A stretch of 64,000 bases of DNA from Anaerocolumna sp. AGMB13020 (GTDB lineage Bacteria; Bacillota; Clostridia; Lachnospirales; Lachnospiraceae). The stretch is from positions 2,418,001 through 2,482,000 of the forward strand of contig NZ_CP136910.1 of the NCBI RefSeq assembly GCF_033100115.1. Direction: 5' to 3'. Each line of letters begins with the position of its first letter. Position 1 is the stretch's first letter. Positions 1-9,723 of the stretch are shown in pieces. The notes below the pieces were generated by a model. It did no database searches. It was not told the origin of the DNA and saw nothing but the letters and a program-made list of their open reading frames with translations. Made by a program: the position numbers and the translations under genes.

Positions 1-106
1 ATTTAAATTTAATAGAAAAAAGTAAAAATTCAATTATCTGCGTAAGCAATGGACTTTTAAAATTTATTGCCACTATATTGTCATATTAGGAATGAATAAT
101 TCATTA

Positions 107-151
107 AATAAGACAGTACGAAAGAATCTCCTGCTTTCATACTGTCTTATT
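107..151 (-). terminator. Rho-independent terminator after the ankyrin gene
   Basis: A 12-bp perfect inverted repeat (AATAAGACAGTA at 107-118, complement at 140-151) continues after one mismatch into an inner 5-bp stem (120-124 with 134-138). It lies 16 nt beyond the stop codon of the ankyrin gene and has A/T-rich flanks, so it can end transcription of the Rhs-ankyrin unit. Nothing else was seen in bases 1-106. Confidence 0.75.
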
Positions 152-166
152 AATTATATTATTTAT

Positions 167-1228
167 TTAACAAAGAAATTCCTGCGAAAAAATCCCTCGA
201 AGATAGCGTTCCGGTTCTTTCATAAAGGTGCCAAAACTGACATTAAAATCACCATACCACATATGTTCCATTTCATAATAAGAAACACATTTCTTTTTTG
301 AATTCCACAGCAGACAGATATCTGGATAGTTTTCCACTTTTCTGGTAAGTAATATCCCTTTTCTTCCTTCAAAATTTACTGCTGCCAAATCTCTGAGAGA
401 CAGGAATTCAAGATATTCTATGCCTAGTTTCTCTGGCATATAAACCTTTAAATCACTTTTTTCCAAGAACTCCTGCAGTTCCCTTGGAATCTTTTTTATA
501 AGCTTTTCATCGGGACCGTCTTTATTTGGTTCATATTCTCTTAATAGTTGTGCATTTTTAATTTTTCCTTGTTTTAAAGCTATTAGATATGGTCTCATCC
601 TCGATTTATTTTGGATGCTTGGATCAGCACCATGGTCGATTAGAAACTGAACCATTTTTTCATCACAATAACATGCAGCATGACACAAAGGAGTATTACC
701 TAATGGATTCCATGATGTTACCTTATTGAAGTTAATATCCATTCCATGACAGAGCAACTCTTCAACCATTCTAAAATTATTACGTGGAATTTCTCTAAAA
801 AGAGAATTTGCAGCATATGGTATTATAGGTAACCCCATTTCAATGGCAAGCGGAATATACTTTTCTCTACTAAATTGAGTAATATAATCATAGGCATTAT
901 ATGTTTTTTCGTAAACTTTAACTTTGGCTCCTTTATTAACCAAATAACGTATCACTTCTTCGTCGGCATATCGCATTGCAAAAATAAATGCATGATCAGG
1001 ATCAATATCAAGATTTGCCCCCTGCTCAACTAAGAATTGTATTGACTTAAGATTATTATTCTTAATAGCTAGCATCAGAGGTAACATATATTTTCCTTGA
1101 ATTGCATATATGGATAACGGTTCATTCACATCCCATCCTTTGATAATCTCCCGTCGTAAATGATCAATTTCACCGTTTATGATATCTTCTGACACATCAT
1201 AGTTCCATAAATCTTCAATTTTTTTCAT
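167..1228 (-). CDS. Ankyrin-repeat protein, candidate immunity protein
   Basis: A 353-residue protein with no signal peptide or membrane segment, so probably cytoplasmic. Ankyrin-like helical repeats run from about residue 45 to 225; the clearest (around residues 165-200) carry the pattern G-x-T-P-L-x-x-A and a terminal D-H-G-A-D-P turn. The last ~120 residues are a separate region I do not recognise. The start is an ATG 4 nt after a strong AAGGGGG ribosome site. It begins 55 bp after the Rhs gene on the same strand with no terminator between, so the two are probably co-transcribed. Ankyrin proteins are a known immunity class in polymorphic toxin systems (established knowledge). Immunity function here is inferred from position only; a generic protein-interaction role is the alternative. 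Confidence 0.8.
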   Translation of the reverse strand: MKKIEDLWNYDVSEDIINGEIDHLRREIIKGWDVNEPLSIYAIQGKYMLPLMLAIKNNNLKSIQFLVEQGANLDIDPDHAFIFAMRYADEEVIRYLVNKGAKVKVYEKTYNAYDYITQFSREKYIPLAIEMGLPIIPYAANSLFREIPRNNFRMVEELLCHGMDINFNKVTSWNPLGNTPLCHAACYCDEKMVQFLIDHGADPSIQNKSRMRPYLIALKQGKIKNAQLLREYEPNKDGPDEKLIKKIPRELQEFLEKSDLKVYMPEKLGIEYLEFLSLRDLAAVNFEGRKGILLTRKVENYPDICLLWNSKKKCVSYYEMEHMWYGDFNVSFGTFMKEPERYLRGIFSQEFLC

Positions 1229-1283
1229 TTTACCCCCTTATATACTAGATTTAATCTTTAGTATTTTTAATCTAACCACTTCA

Positions 1284-4200
1284 TTAGAAAGGTGCACCAT
1301 TACTTAATGCTTGAAGGAAAACTCTAATTTCGTTTAATGCTTTAATTATATTAGTCCATTTATCGCTAGTGCTCCCTACATAATAAGCATTAATAATATA
1401 AGAATTAACCATATTATAATATAAGCTTGTATGTAAATGTGCATGTATACCTGCTTTAATTGGGACTAAATTATATATGCTATTAACATCTATTTTCACT
1501 TCAGGCCTATCTAATATTGCTCTAGCTGGGGCAGCTTCAGCTGCTCTTTCCGCAATAATATGATGAACTTGATACTGTGAACTGAATGATGGTGCAACTG
1601 TATATTCTCGTAACTTACTAGCTATATATAATGATACTCCATTAGCCGAATTCCAAATTCCTTGTAAAACTGCAGTCGTTATATTACTACCAATACTTAT
1701 TAGTCCATTTACTAATTGAGATATATAAGGTGCATAATATTCTTCCCACAATCTCATAAAGTTGGCAGCAACAAGAAATGCCAGCAATAAGGCAAATCCT
1801 ACGAAAACAAAACTTATAATAAAATAAGTTGCATCCTCACCAGTATAATCCACATAGTTTATTGGATTATTATCACAATAAGCAAAAGCATTGAAAGATG
1901 CCAGTTTTCTGTCTGCATTAATGAATCTGCCAGTTTCACTGTCATAATATCTGCTTTGTAAATAATAAAATCCGCTTTCATCGTCATAATAGTATGTTCG
2001 ATACCTAAACTTATTTATATTTCCAAGCTCTTTATCACCCGAAATATCAATTACATTCCCCCAGTCATCATAGGTGTATTCAACCAGAATATCACCATTG
2101 CTTCCATAAATATTTACTACATCATTTTGAATATTTTTACCATAATAATAAACCTTCCCTTTATATTCAAACCCAATAGCAAGATCATTTGAATCATAGG
2201 AATACCATATTGTATTGCCGCTTGTCTCTTCTGCTATTATTTTCGTTCCATCTAAAAGATAATTTGTCTGTATCCCGTTTATTTCCTTCTTTATTCTGAT
2301 TCCATCATAATTATAGGAATATTCAGCCTCAATCCCCGGCTTACTTAGTTTCGAAAGTTCACGTCCATTATCCCAAGTAAGATTCATATTTCGTAAATAG
2401 TGCGTAGGATTTCCAATAGCATCATACAAGATTTTCTCGTTATTATAGGCTGTTAATAGGTCTTTCCAGTTTTTATCATTATAAGAATAGTAATTGGCAT
2501 TTATTAAATTATCACTGGATATATAATTATTAGAAAAATATTTTTCTGAAACAATATTATTATCATCATATTCATATACTATTGTTTCTTTTGTAGTATA
2601 ATTGTTGGATTGTATTAATTGGTTTTTAGAGTTATATATATAGGTTATATTTTTTTTACCATCTTGTTTTACACCTATAATATTCCCGTTAGAGTCAAAT
2701 TCATTTACTTCATGAATTTCTCCATTATTTGTATTGGTTATTATCTTGTTATCTTCTTTTGTATAATTAGTTTCATATACTATCTTATTTTTTTCATTTT
2801 TTAAGATCAAACTTTGTCTATTCTCATCCACACTATTAGGTTGTTTCAGTTCTCCGCCAATTAGTAAATCTGTTATAATTCCTTCATTAAGATGTTTCGT
2901 ACTTTGTTTTTTTTCTTCACCTTCAAATACATAATTTGCTGTATCCCCATCTGTTGTACTTAAGTATTTAATGCTTGAGCCATTATCACCTTCTATTTTT
3001 GTCAAACGACTGTCAGTATCATATTCATAGGAATAATTAATATCGTTCTTTACATCTTTTTGTACAGTTAGTTTACCATTTTTATCATACTCATTTTGAA
3101 AATATAAACTACCATTTACATTAATTTCTTTAATTGCATCTTTGTTATTATTATAACTATACTCAATGACCTGATTATTAGCAAATACAGTTTTTATAGG
3201 TGACGAATTAGTGTACTCATGATTAGCAATAATCTGATCACCTATGCGAGTTTCTACTATATCTCCATTTTCATTGTATTTAAAATGATATGATGTTCCT
3301 TCATGCCCAATATAAGCTACATTTTTTCCATCATAAGCATAAGTATCTGCTGATATATTGTCTTCCGTTTTATTTATTTGAGCAACTAAATTATTATCCG
3401 CATTATAAAAATAGAAAGATTCAATTCTATCTCCGACTCTATAATACTTCACAGATTTCGTCAATGAGTTTATAACAATAGTACAAGAATCATCATCTGC
3501 ATTAGTATAACGATAAACTTTGTCAAATTCGCCTGAGTATAGTTTTACATCATAATCAACAATTCTATTATGCTTATTTGCTGTTATAAATTTGTCTGTA
3601 TCCATTGAATCAGACAAACCATCAAAGTCACCATCCGCCAAATATGGATGGGTTCCCAGCCTCATCTCTTCTAAGTTCGTTAACCCATCTCCATCAAAAT
3701 CAACATCTGCTGTCCACTCCAAAGGAGATGTTACTAAGACGTTAATCTCATAGCCATCTGGGAAACCATCACCATCTGTATCAGGATTAAATGGATCGGT
3801 CCCTACATCCCATATCTCATATCCATCTGCTATTCCATCAGCATCACTATCTCTGCTAACCGTTTCAAAACTACCATTGGATTTTTGGATAGTTACAATA
3901 TCTGATTTTATATTAGCTCCATCATTTGTGTTTAAAACTACTCGTATATCTATAAAATTGTTAAAAGTACTCACAGGAATATCTACATCTCGTGTCTCCG
4001 TAGTCTTAAACAAAACAAATTCTAAAGCGTCATCATATCTAACAAAAACATCAGTTGAATTTAAATCATCATGTTCCCACAACCCTTTTATACTTTTTAG
4101 CTCATCAATATAAGCCGCAGCAAATATGACTGAATCCCTGGCAAATGGATTTTCTTCTACAGAATCGATAACAGTTTCCCTTTGAGTTGTTACAGCTGCA

Positions 4201-4289
4201 TATGAATTGGTTACATTAATCGAGCTGCTTATAATTGTTACACATAATAAGCATGCTATGATTTTTTTAAATACTCCAATTTTTAACAT
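1284..4289 (-). CDS. Secreted Rhs-repeat protein with C-terminal AHH/HNH-like nuclease domain
   Basis: A 1001-residue protein. Residues 1-31 form a signal peptide (basic start, hydrophobic core, cleavage near S-Y-A-A). About residues 140-235 hold several D-x-D-x-D-G calcium-binding loops of the thrombospondin type 3/dockerin kind. About 240-760 are YD/Rhs repeats, and about 740-820 the Rhs-associated core (R-Y-Y-D-x-E-T-G-R-F, then N-P-I-N-Y-V-D). A hydrophobic segment follows at about 825-850. The last ~97 residues contain V-H-H-I-I, an A-R-x-I-L stretch, N-L-V-P and H-x-H-L-H, resembling the AHH family of the HNH/endonuclease VII fold, a known Rhs toxin tip. The domain call is from motif spacing. 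The ATG start has GGAGG 11 nt upstream, and an ankyrin gene follows. Confidence 0.85.
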   Translation of the reverse strand: MLKIGVFKKIIACLLCVTIISSSINVTNSYAAVTTQRETVIDSVEENPFARDSVIFAAAYIDELKSIKGLWEHDDLNSTDVFVRYDDALEFVLFKTTETRDVDIPVSTFNNFIDIRVVLNTNDGANIKSDIVTIQKSNGSFETVSRDSDADGIADGYEIWDVGTDPFNPDTDGDGFPDGYEINVLVTSPLEWTADVDFDGDGLTNLEEMRLGTHPYLADGDFDGLSDSMDTDKFITANKHNRIVDYDVKLYSGEFDKVYRYTNADDDSCTIVINSLTKSVKYYRVGDRIESFYFYNADNNLVAQINKTEDNISADTYAYDGKNVAYIGHEGTSYHFKYNENGDIVETRIGDQIIANHEYTNSSPIKTVFANNQVIEYSYNNNKDAIKEINVNGSLYFQNEYDKNGKLTVQKDVKNDINYSYEYDTDSRLTKIEGDNGSSIKYLSTTDGDTANYVFEGEEKKQSTKHLNEGIITDLLIGGELKQPNSVDENRQSLILKNEKNKIVYETNYTKEDNKIITNTNNGEIHEVNEFDSNGNIIGVKQDGKKNITYIYNSKNQLIQSNNYTTKETIVYEYDDNNIVSEKYFSNNYISSDNLINANYYSYNDKNWKDLLTAYNNEKILYDAIGNPTHYLRNMNLTWDNGRELSKLSKPGIEAEYSYNYDGIRIKKEINGIQTNYLLDGTKIIAEETSGNTIWYSYDSNDLAIGFEYKGKVYYYGKNIQNDVVNIYGSNGDILVEYTYDDWGNVIDISGDKELGNINKFRYRTYYYDDESGFYYLQSRYYDSETGRFINADRKLASFNAFAYCDNNPINYVDYTGEDATYFIISFVFVGFALLLAFLVAANFMRLWEEYYAPYISQLVNGLISIGSNITTAVLQGIWNSANGVSLYIASKLREYTVAPSFSSQYQVHHIIAERAAEAAPARAILDRPEVKIDVNSIYNLVPIKAGIHAHLHTSLYYNMVNSYIINAYYVGSTSDKWTNIIKALNEIRVFLQALSNGAPF

Positions 4290-4334
4290 AACTATATATT
4301 CCTCCTTAATTAAACTATTTATAGGTTCCTTATT

Positions 4335-4364
4335 AGGATAACATATTTTTACATATTATGTCAA
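4335..4364 (-). promoter_or_regulatory. Sigma-A type promoter of the Rhs gene
   Basis: On the minus strand a perfect -35 box TTGACA (4359-4364) is followed after 18 bp by TATCCT (4335-4340), a 4/6 match to the -10 box. It lies 46 nt from the Rhs ATG. Inference from consensus only. Confidence 0.5.
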
Positions 4365-4437
4365 TAAATATGGGGATAAATTACTGTTTTCTATATTTAT
4401 AATCAATATTTACCAGATATCTGTAAACAAGTGCAAA

Positions 4438-4476
4438 AAAGAGTGAGAAATGTCCAAGTCAACATTCTCACTCTTT
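4438..4476 (-). terminator. Terminator after cellobiose phosphorylase gene
   Basis: The inverted repeat AAAGAGTGAGAA (4438-4449) and its complement (4465-4476) enclose a 15-nt loop; on the minus strand the stem is followed by T residues. It lies 31 nt beyond the phosphorylase stop codon and separates that gene from the Rhs promoter. Confidence 0.8.
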
Positions 4477-4507
4477 AAAAATCATAAACTAATTGTTATT
4501 TAATAAA

Positions 4508-6946
4508 TTAACCCAAAGTCACAGTAACCTCATGTACCTTACCGTCTCCAACATAAGGGATTACATTGGATGCTATCTCTTTACCATCTAATACCAGCTT
4601 TTCCACACCTGTGGATACATGCTTGGGATTATTAATGGTAATCTTATATTCATCACCTCTGAATTTTCTGGTAACCTGATAAGTATCCCAGCCTGAAGGA
4701 ATTGCAGGATCGATTAAGATTCCATCATAATCAGGTTTAACACCTAAGATAAACTGGGTTATTGCAACAAAGTTCCAGGATGCGGTACCGGTCAGCCAGG
4801 AATTCTTAGCTTCACCGAAACGCTTTGCATCTTTACCTGCAACCATCTGTGAATATACATAAGGCTCCATGCGGTGAATCTCACTGTATTCTTCTGTATA
4901 AGCAGGTGCAATTCTTGTATAGTAATCAAAGGCTTTATCTCCTCTTCCAACAACTGCCTCGGCACACATGATCCATGCATTGTTATGGCAGAAGATACCG
5001 GCATTTTCTTTATAACCGGCAGGGTAAGTGGAAATCTCACCGTACTCGACATAATATTTTGTAAAGGCAGGATTGTTAAGAACAAGACCGTATTTGGTGC
5101 CCAGTCTTTCTTCTACGGAATCCAGTGCTTTGATAGCTTTACCGTCTTTCAGACCAAGACCACCCATGATACAAACACCCTGGGACTCGATGAAGATTTT
5201 TCCTTCTTCACATTCATTGCTTCCGATTTTTCTTCCATAGTCATCATAAGCTCTTAAGAACCACTCACCATCATAGCCGTGTTCCATAACAATTTCTTCC
5301 ATCTTCTCAACTTCGCTGATGGCTCGGCTGCTTTCTGCATCATTTCCGACTTTCTTCATAAGTTCTGCATATTCTTTTCCGATATATACGAACATACCTG
5401 CAATCATAACGGATTCAGCAACTCTTCCGTCTTTACTTGTGCTAGTCTGGAAGGATTCACCGGGCTCCATGGAGAAGCAGTTCAAGTTCAGGCAGTCATT
5501 CCAGTCTGCTCTTCCGATAAGAGGCAGTCCATGTGGTCCTAAATTATTGATAACATGGTCAAAGGATCTCTTTAAGTGGTCTGCTAAAGGAGCTGCTTTG
5601 CTCTCATCATTGTCATAAGGAGTGGAAACGTCTAAGATACTGTAATCTCCGGTTTCTTTTACATATGCAACAACTGCAAGGATAAGCCAGAGCGGATCGT
5701 CATTAAAGTTACCGCCGATTTCATCGTTACCTCTCTTGGTTAACGGCTGGTACTGGTGATAAGCACCACCATCTTCAAGCTGGGTGGAAGCAAGATCGAT
5801 GATACGCTCTCTTGCCCTGTCAGGAATCTGGTGCAGGAAACCTAATAAATCCTGATTGGAGTCACGGAAGCCCATTCCTCTGCCGATTCCGGATTCGAAA
5901 TAGGATGCACTTCTTGAAAGGTTAAAGGTAACCATACATTGGTACTGGTTCCAGATATTAACCATACGGTTTAATTTATCTTCTCCGGATACAAGGGTGT
6001 ATCTGGACAGTAAGTCCTCCCAGTGAGCATTTAATTTTTTCAAAGCCTCATCTGCTTTTGCTGCTGTCTGGAATTCTTCTATCATTTTTCTGGCTTTTGT
6101 CTTATTGATTACATTCTTTGACTCCCATTTGTCTTCCTGCTCATTTTCCACATAACCCAGGATAAATACATACTCCTTGGATTCACCGGGCATAAGGGTA
6201 ATATCCAGGCTGTGAGATGCGATAGGTGACCAGCCATCTGCCACGGAATTCGTAGATTTGCCTTCAAATACAGCATCCGGATTGTGGAAGCCGTTATAGG
6301 TTCCAAGGAAGCTCTCTCTGTCTGAATCAAAGCCTGTAACAGGTGCATTTACGGAGAAGAACGCATAATGATTACGTCTTTCCTTATACTCTGTTTTATG
6401 ATAAATAACGGAGCCGTCTACTTCTACCTCTCCGGTATTTAAGTTTCTCTGATAATTTGTCTGGTCATCCTGAGCATTCCACAGGCACCATTCAGCGAAA
6501 GAGAAGAGAGTAACCTTTTTCTCGGTAGTTCCAGTATTCTTAACCACAACCTTATGAACTTCTCCATTGAAATCAATGGGTACAAAGAATGTGATTTCTG
6601 TCTCTACCTTATTTCTCTCACCGGTTATTTTGGTATATCCCATACCATGACGGCACTCATAACGGTCCAGTTCTTTCTTAACCGGTGCGTATCCGGGAGA
6701 CCATACGTCTTTGTCATCATAGATATAATAATAGCGTCCGCCGCCTAAATCCAAAGGAACGTTGTTATAGCGGTAGCGTGTAATTCTTCTTAATTTTGCG
6801 TCTTTATAGAAGCTGTAACCGCCTCCTGTGTTGGATATAAGAGAAAAGAAATCCTGTGAACCCAAGTAGTTAATCCAAGGATAAGGGGTTGCCGGAGTAG
6901 TGATAACGTACTCTTTTTTGGCATCATCAAAATAACCGTACTGCAT
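4508..6946 (-). CDS. cbp: Cellobiose phosphorylase (glycoside hydrolase family 94)
   Basis: An 812-residue cytoplasmic enzyme, matching the ~811 residues of clostridial cellobiose phosphorylases rather than the ~980 of cellodextrin phosphorylases. The family cleaves cellobiose with phosphate to glucose 1-phosphate and glucose. Seen: the N-terminal signature Y-P-W-I-N-Y-L-G (about residues 23-30), a beta-sandwich region to about residue 290, a helical (alpha/alpha)6 barrel, and [10 protein letters not shown] at about residue 490, which carries the catalytic Asp of the family. The start has AAGGAG 9 nt before ATG. The gene is monocistronic, with a terminator on one side and a divergent gene on the other; no sugar transporter or regulator lies beside it. 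Another GH94 specificity cannot be excluded. Confidence 0.93.
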   Translation of the reverse strand: MQYGYFDDAKKEYVITTPATPYPWINYLGSQDFFSLISNTGGGYSFYKDAKLRRITRYRYNNVPLDLGGGRYYYIYDDKDVWSPGYAPVKKELDRYECRHGMGYTKITGERNKVETEITFFVPIDFNGEVHKVVVKNTGTTEKKVTLFSFAEWCLWNAQDDQTNYQRNLNTGEVEVDGSVIYHKTEYKERRNHYAFFSVNAPVTGFDSDRESFLGTYNGFHNPDAVFEGKSTNSVADGWSPIASHSLDITLMPGESKEYVFILGYVENEQEDKWESKNVINKTKARKMIEEFQTAAKADEALKKLNAHWEDLLSRYTLVSGEDKLNRMVNIWNQYQCMVTFNLSRSASYFESGIGRGMGFRDSNQDLLGFLHQIPDRARERIIDLASTQLEDGGAYHQYQPLTKRGNDEIGGNFNDDPLWLILAVVAYVKETGDYSILDVSTPYDNDESKAAPLADHLKRSFDHVINNLGPHGLPLIGRADWNDCLNLNCFSMEPGESFQTSTSKDGRVAESVMIAGMFVYIGKEYAELMKKVGNDAESSRAISEVEKMEEIVMEHGYDGEWFLRAYDDYGRKIGSNECEEGKIFIESQGVCIMGGLGLKDGKAIKALDSVEERLGTKYGLVLNNPAFTKYYVEYGEISTYPAGYKENAGIFCHNNAWIMCAEAVVGRGDKAFDYYTRIAPAYTEEYSEIHRMEPYVYSQMVAGKDAKRFGEAKNSWLTGTASWNFVAITQFILGVKPDYDGILIDPAIPSGWDTYQVTRKFRGDEYKITINNPKHVSTGVEKLVLDGKEIASNVIPYVGDGKVHEVTVTLG

Positions 6947-7422
6947 ACTGTACTCTCCTTTACATTAATAACATTAACATAACTTACTAAACTTTCGTAA
7001 TTATATACTTTCGATATATCAAGGCCTTTATTTCCTTACAGTAACTGCTTTGGAGGCATTTGATACATCTGATGTGCATGATAGTATTAACGATTAGTTT
7101 TACTGTCATTATAGCCTATGAAAACAATCATTGCAACTGTTTAAAAAGATAAAAATTTATTTTTATCTCTCTTTCTGTTACGAAATTTTCGTAAGTCTTG
7201 ACTTTTTATCTTTTTCCAAACAGTCTGCAATTTTTTGTTTCATTACAGTCCCTGCTGCCTTAATGGCACCAAACCTGTTAAATATCAGGCAATGTAATCT
7301 TTTCTATTACCCCAAATGTATTGTTTTTTCACTAATATTTTAGAATTAATTTCTTTTTTTTCCTAGTCAAATGTGTTAAACTACCCATAGTAAAAAATAC
7401 TGTGACTTAATTATGGGCAGAA

Positions 7423-7451
7423 TTGACTATAACAATTTCTTTTCTTAATAC
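7423..7451 (+). promoter_or_regulatory. Sigma-A type promoter of the anchored-protein gene
   Basis: TTGACT (7423-7428), 17-bp spacer, TAATAC (7446-7451); the start codon is at 7496. This is the only clear signal in the 549-bp divergent gap 6947-7495. The rest of that gap must also hold the phosphorylase promoter on the minus strand, where I see TATAAT-like sequence near 6990-7010 but no convincing -35 box. Short reading frames there have no ribosome site. Confidence 0.55.
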
Positions 7452-7495
7452 TACAAGATTGTCACAGAATACAGACTTTAATGGAGAGAATAGCC

Positions 7496-8227
7496 ATGAT
7501 AAGTGAAGATAAATTAAAAGATTCAGCGCTGGATGATAATGCATCCATTTATGCACCAAGAGATGAAAAAAGCGAGAAAGAAAAACTAAAAGAAATGAAT
7601 TTTCAGGAGAAAGTCTCTTATTATAAGAGTTATTATCTTTCCAAGACCATTATTGGCCTTATCATTCTCGGTTTTGCGGTCTATTTCATTTATACGATTG
7701 TTTCACCGAAACCGGTCACCGTGCTTAATGCAGCGATTTTAAACTATCCCTTCTCTGATGAAGCGATTGATAAGATGACCAGCGATATGGAGAAAAGGCT
7801 TATAAGCGACAATGACAGGGAGGAAGTATTTATTGATGCCTCTTATTATCTGGGCTCCGGTAATGATGTCTCGGAGTACACCATGGGCGCGCAGCAAAAG
7901 CTTACAACTTATATAGCTGCTGGTGACATCGATGTTATCATTGCTCCTGAATCCGCTTTTCAGTCTTATGCAACCGCAGGCTTTTTCAGCAAACTGACAG
8001 ATCTGCTGCCTACAGAAATGATTACTGCTCTTTCAGATTCTGTATTTGAATCAAGTACCTCGGACAATCCGGTATCCGGTGCCTATGGTATCTATCTGGA
8101 CAATGCAGAATTATTCAAAGGAGCCTCCAGTGCCGCTGACCGACCGGTATTTGGAATTGTGGTTAACTCAAAAAATCAGGATAACAGTGTGGATTATCTG
8201 AAATATCTGCTTGATTATAAAGAATGA
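7496..8227 (+). CDS. Membrane-anchored extracytoplasmic protein, function unknown
   Basis: A 243-residue protein: a charged cytoplasmic N-terminus (~45 residues, Lys/Glu-rich), one membrane segment at about residues 53-72, then a ~170-residue extracellular domain. That domain contains the stretch D-V-I-I-A-P-E-S-A-F and alternating strands and helices, loosely like a solute-binding protein lobe; this is an impression, not an assignment. The reading frame opens at an ATG at 7481, but I chose the ATG at 7496 because GGAGAG at 7483-7488 is then a well-placed ribosome site and would otherwise lie inside the gene. It is monocistronic, with its own promoter and a bidirectional terminator after it. 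Confidence 0.7.
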   Translation: MISEDKLKDSALDDNASIYAPRDEKSEKEKLKEMNFQEKVSYYKSYYLSKTIIGLIILGFAVYFIYTIVSPKPVTVLNAAILNYPFSDEAIDKMTSDMEKRLISDNDREEVFIDASYYLGSGNDVSEYTMGAQQKLTTYIAAGDIDVIIAPESAFQSYATAGFFSKLTDLLPTEMITALSDSVFESSTSDNPVSGAYGIYLDNAELFKGASSAADRPVFGIVVNSKNQDNSVDYLKYLLDYKE

Positions 8228-8335
8228 GAATAATTGCCTGATATACTGGATACGACAGGCTCCTGGAGTCCAGTAGTTTTAAAAGCTAAATTAATTGTAG
8301 AAATCTACTTTTTGACAATATGAAACAGAGCCTTA

Positions 8336-8403
8336 AAAAGTTGCCGATATCGTTCGCTTTAACCCCATGTGTATGGTTAAAGCAAACAGTATCGGCAACT
8401 TTT
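8336..8403. terminator. Bidirectional terminator between convergent genes
   Basis: A long imperfect hairpin: AAAAGTTGCCGATA (8336-8349) pairs with its complement ending at 8403, and an inner stem GCTTTAACC pairs with GGTTAAAGC. A-runs and T-runs flank both sides, so it can serve the plus-strand anchored-protein gene and the minus-strand asd gene. Confidence 0.85.
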
Positions 8404-8409
8404 ATTTGG

Positions 8410-9492
8410 TTATTTCGCTGTGATGTATTCTTTGGCAGCAAGGAGTTCCGCTATTAATACAGCTCCGCCGGCTGCTCCTCTTAATGTGTTATGTGAAAGT
8501 CCTACGAACTTATAATCAAATACGCTGTCTTCTCTAAGACGACCGATGGAAACACCCATCCCGCCTTCATAATCTCTGTCAAGTTTGGTCTGAGGACGAT
8601 TGTCTTCCTCTAAATACTGAATAAACTGCTTGGGTGCCATAGGAAGCTCTAGTTCCTGGGGAAGACCCTTAAATTCCTTCCAGGCCTTTAAGATCTCTTC
8701 CTTTGAGGGCTTCTTCTCAAAGTTAACGAAAATTGCTGCTGTATGCCCGTCTGATACCGGAACTCTAATACATTGAGTGGTAATTAATGGTCCCTTTGCT
8801 TTTTCAAGCTTACCCTCTACAACCTTACCGAATATCTTTAAGGGTTCCTGCTCGCTCTTCTCTTCTTCACCGCCAATGTAAGGGATAACATTATCTATCA
8901 TCTCAGGCCATTCATCAAAATTCTTCCCGGCACCTGATATTGCCTGGTAAGTGGTTGCTACCACTAACTTAGGACCATACTCCTTTAAAGCGTATAATGC
9001 AGGGGTGTAGCTTTGAATTGAACAATTGGGTTTTACAACGATAAAACCTCTCTTCGTTCCAAGTCTTTCTCTCTGAAAAGGAATCAGCTCCAGATGCTCT
9101 GGATTTAGTTCCGGAACCACCATCGGAACATCTGGGGTCCATCTATGAGCGCTGTTATTAGATACTACAGGAGTTTCAGTTTTTGCATAAGCTTCTTCTA
9201 TGGCCTTGATCTCCTCTTTGGTCATATCAACTGCACTAAAGACAAAATCAACCTGGCTGCTTATTTCATCCACCTGATTCACATCTTTCACAATAATATG
9301 TTTAACTGCCTCCGGCATGGGAGTGCTCATCTTCCATCTGCTTCCTACAGCTTCCTCATAAGTCTTACCTGCACTTCTGGGGCTGGCTGCGATAACAGCA
9401 ACTTCAAACCAGGGGTGATTTTCCAAAAGGGAAACGAAACGCTGGCCTACCATTCCGGTACCACCAAGGATACCAACTCTTAACTTACTCAT
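8410..9492 (-). CDS. asd: Aspartate-semialdehyde dehydrogenase
   Basis: A 360-residue enzyme that reduces aspartyl phosphate to aspartate semialdehyde with NADPH, the branch point to lysine, diaminopimelate, threonine and methionine. Seen: N-terminal NADP-binding loop G-I-L-G-G-T-G-M-V-G (about residues 6-15), the catalytic cysteine in K-P-N-C-S at about residue 154, and the C-terminal motif G-L-S-H-N-T-L-R-G-A-A-G-G. Sequence style is the archaeal/fungal-like subgroup common in Clostridia. The frame extends to a GTG at 9516, but the ATG at 9492 has AGAGG 6 nt upstream and starts directly at the nucleotide fold, so I use it. Its own promoter is about 130 nt upstream. Confidence 0.95.
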   Translation of the reverse strand: MSKLRVGILGGTGMVGQRFVSLLENHPWFEVAVIAASPRSAGKTYEEAVGSRWKMSTPMPEAVKHIIVKDVNQVDEISSQVDFVFSAVDMTKEEIKAIEEAYAKTETPVVSNNSAHRWTPDVPMVVPELNPEHLELIPFQRERLGTKRGFIVVKPNCSIQSYTPALYALKEYGPKLVVATTYQAISGAGKNFDEWPEMIDNVIPYIGGEEEKSEQEPLKIFGKVVEGKLEKAKGPLITTQCIRVPVSDGHTAAIFVNFEKKPSKEEILKAWKEFKGLPQELELPMAPKQFIQYLEEDNRPQTKLDRDYEGGMGVSIGRLREDSVFDYKFVGLSHNTLRGAAGGAVLIAELLAAKEYITAK

Positions 9493-9624
9493 ACAAACCT
9501 CTTTCCGGCTCTCCACTTTACCTTATGTCGCTTGTGAATTCACCTAATCTGCCTAATACATATTTATGCGGCAGATGTGAAAGTGTGTGTTCGTGTCACG
9601 CGGACATCTGTCGCTCTAATAAAT

Positions 9625-9653
9625 ATATTACTATTAGAGTCTATAAAAATCAA
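9625..9653 (-). promoter_or_regulatory. Promoter of asd
   Basis: On the minus strand TTGATT (9648-9653), 17-bp spacer, TAATAT (9625-9630). The spacer and -10 region lie in a small hairpin (CTCTAATA with TATTAGAG). The ~130-nt leader to the asd ATG also contains a CAGATGT/ACATCTG inverted repeat. It does not show the conserved segments of a lysine riboswitch that I would look for. Confidence 0.6.
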
Positions 9654-9723
9654 CTATTTTCTACTAAATATTCATTTATTGTTTAATTTGTAGAATCTTA
9701 ACCTACTTTTACCCAGGTCATTG

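Noticed and set aside
92..301. 69-residue plus-strand reading frame
   Set aside because: Overlaps the terminator and the end of the ankyrin gene on the other strand; no ribosome site.
5000..5620. Several plus-strand frames of 87-127 residues inside the cellobiose phosphorylase gene
   Set aside because: They are antisense shadows of a highly conserved gene, without ribosome sites.
9493..9723. Lysine riboswitch before asd
   Set aside because: The leader is only about 130 nt after the promoter and lacks the conserved L-box segments; the hairpins seen are simple.
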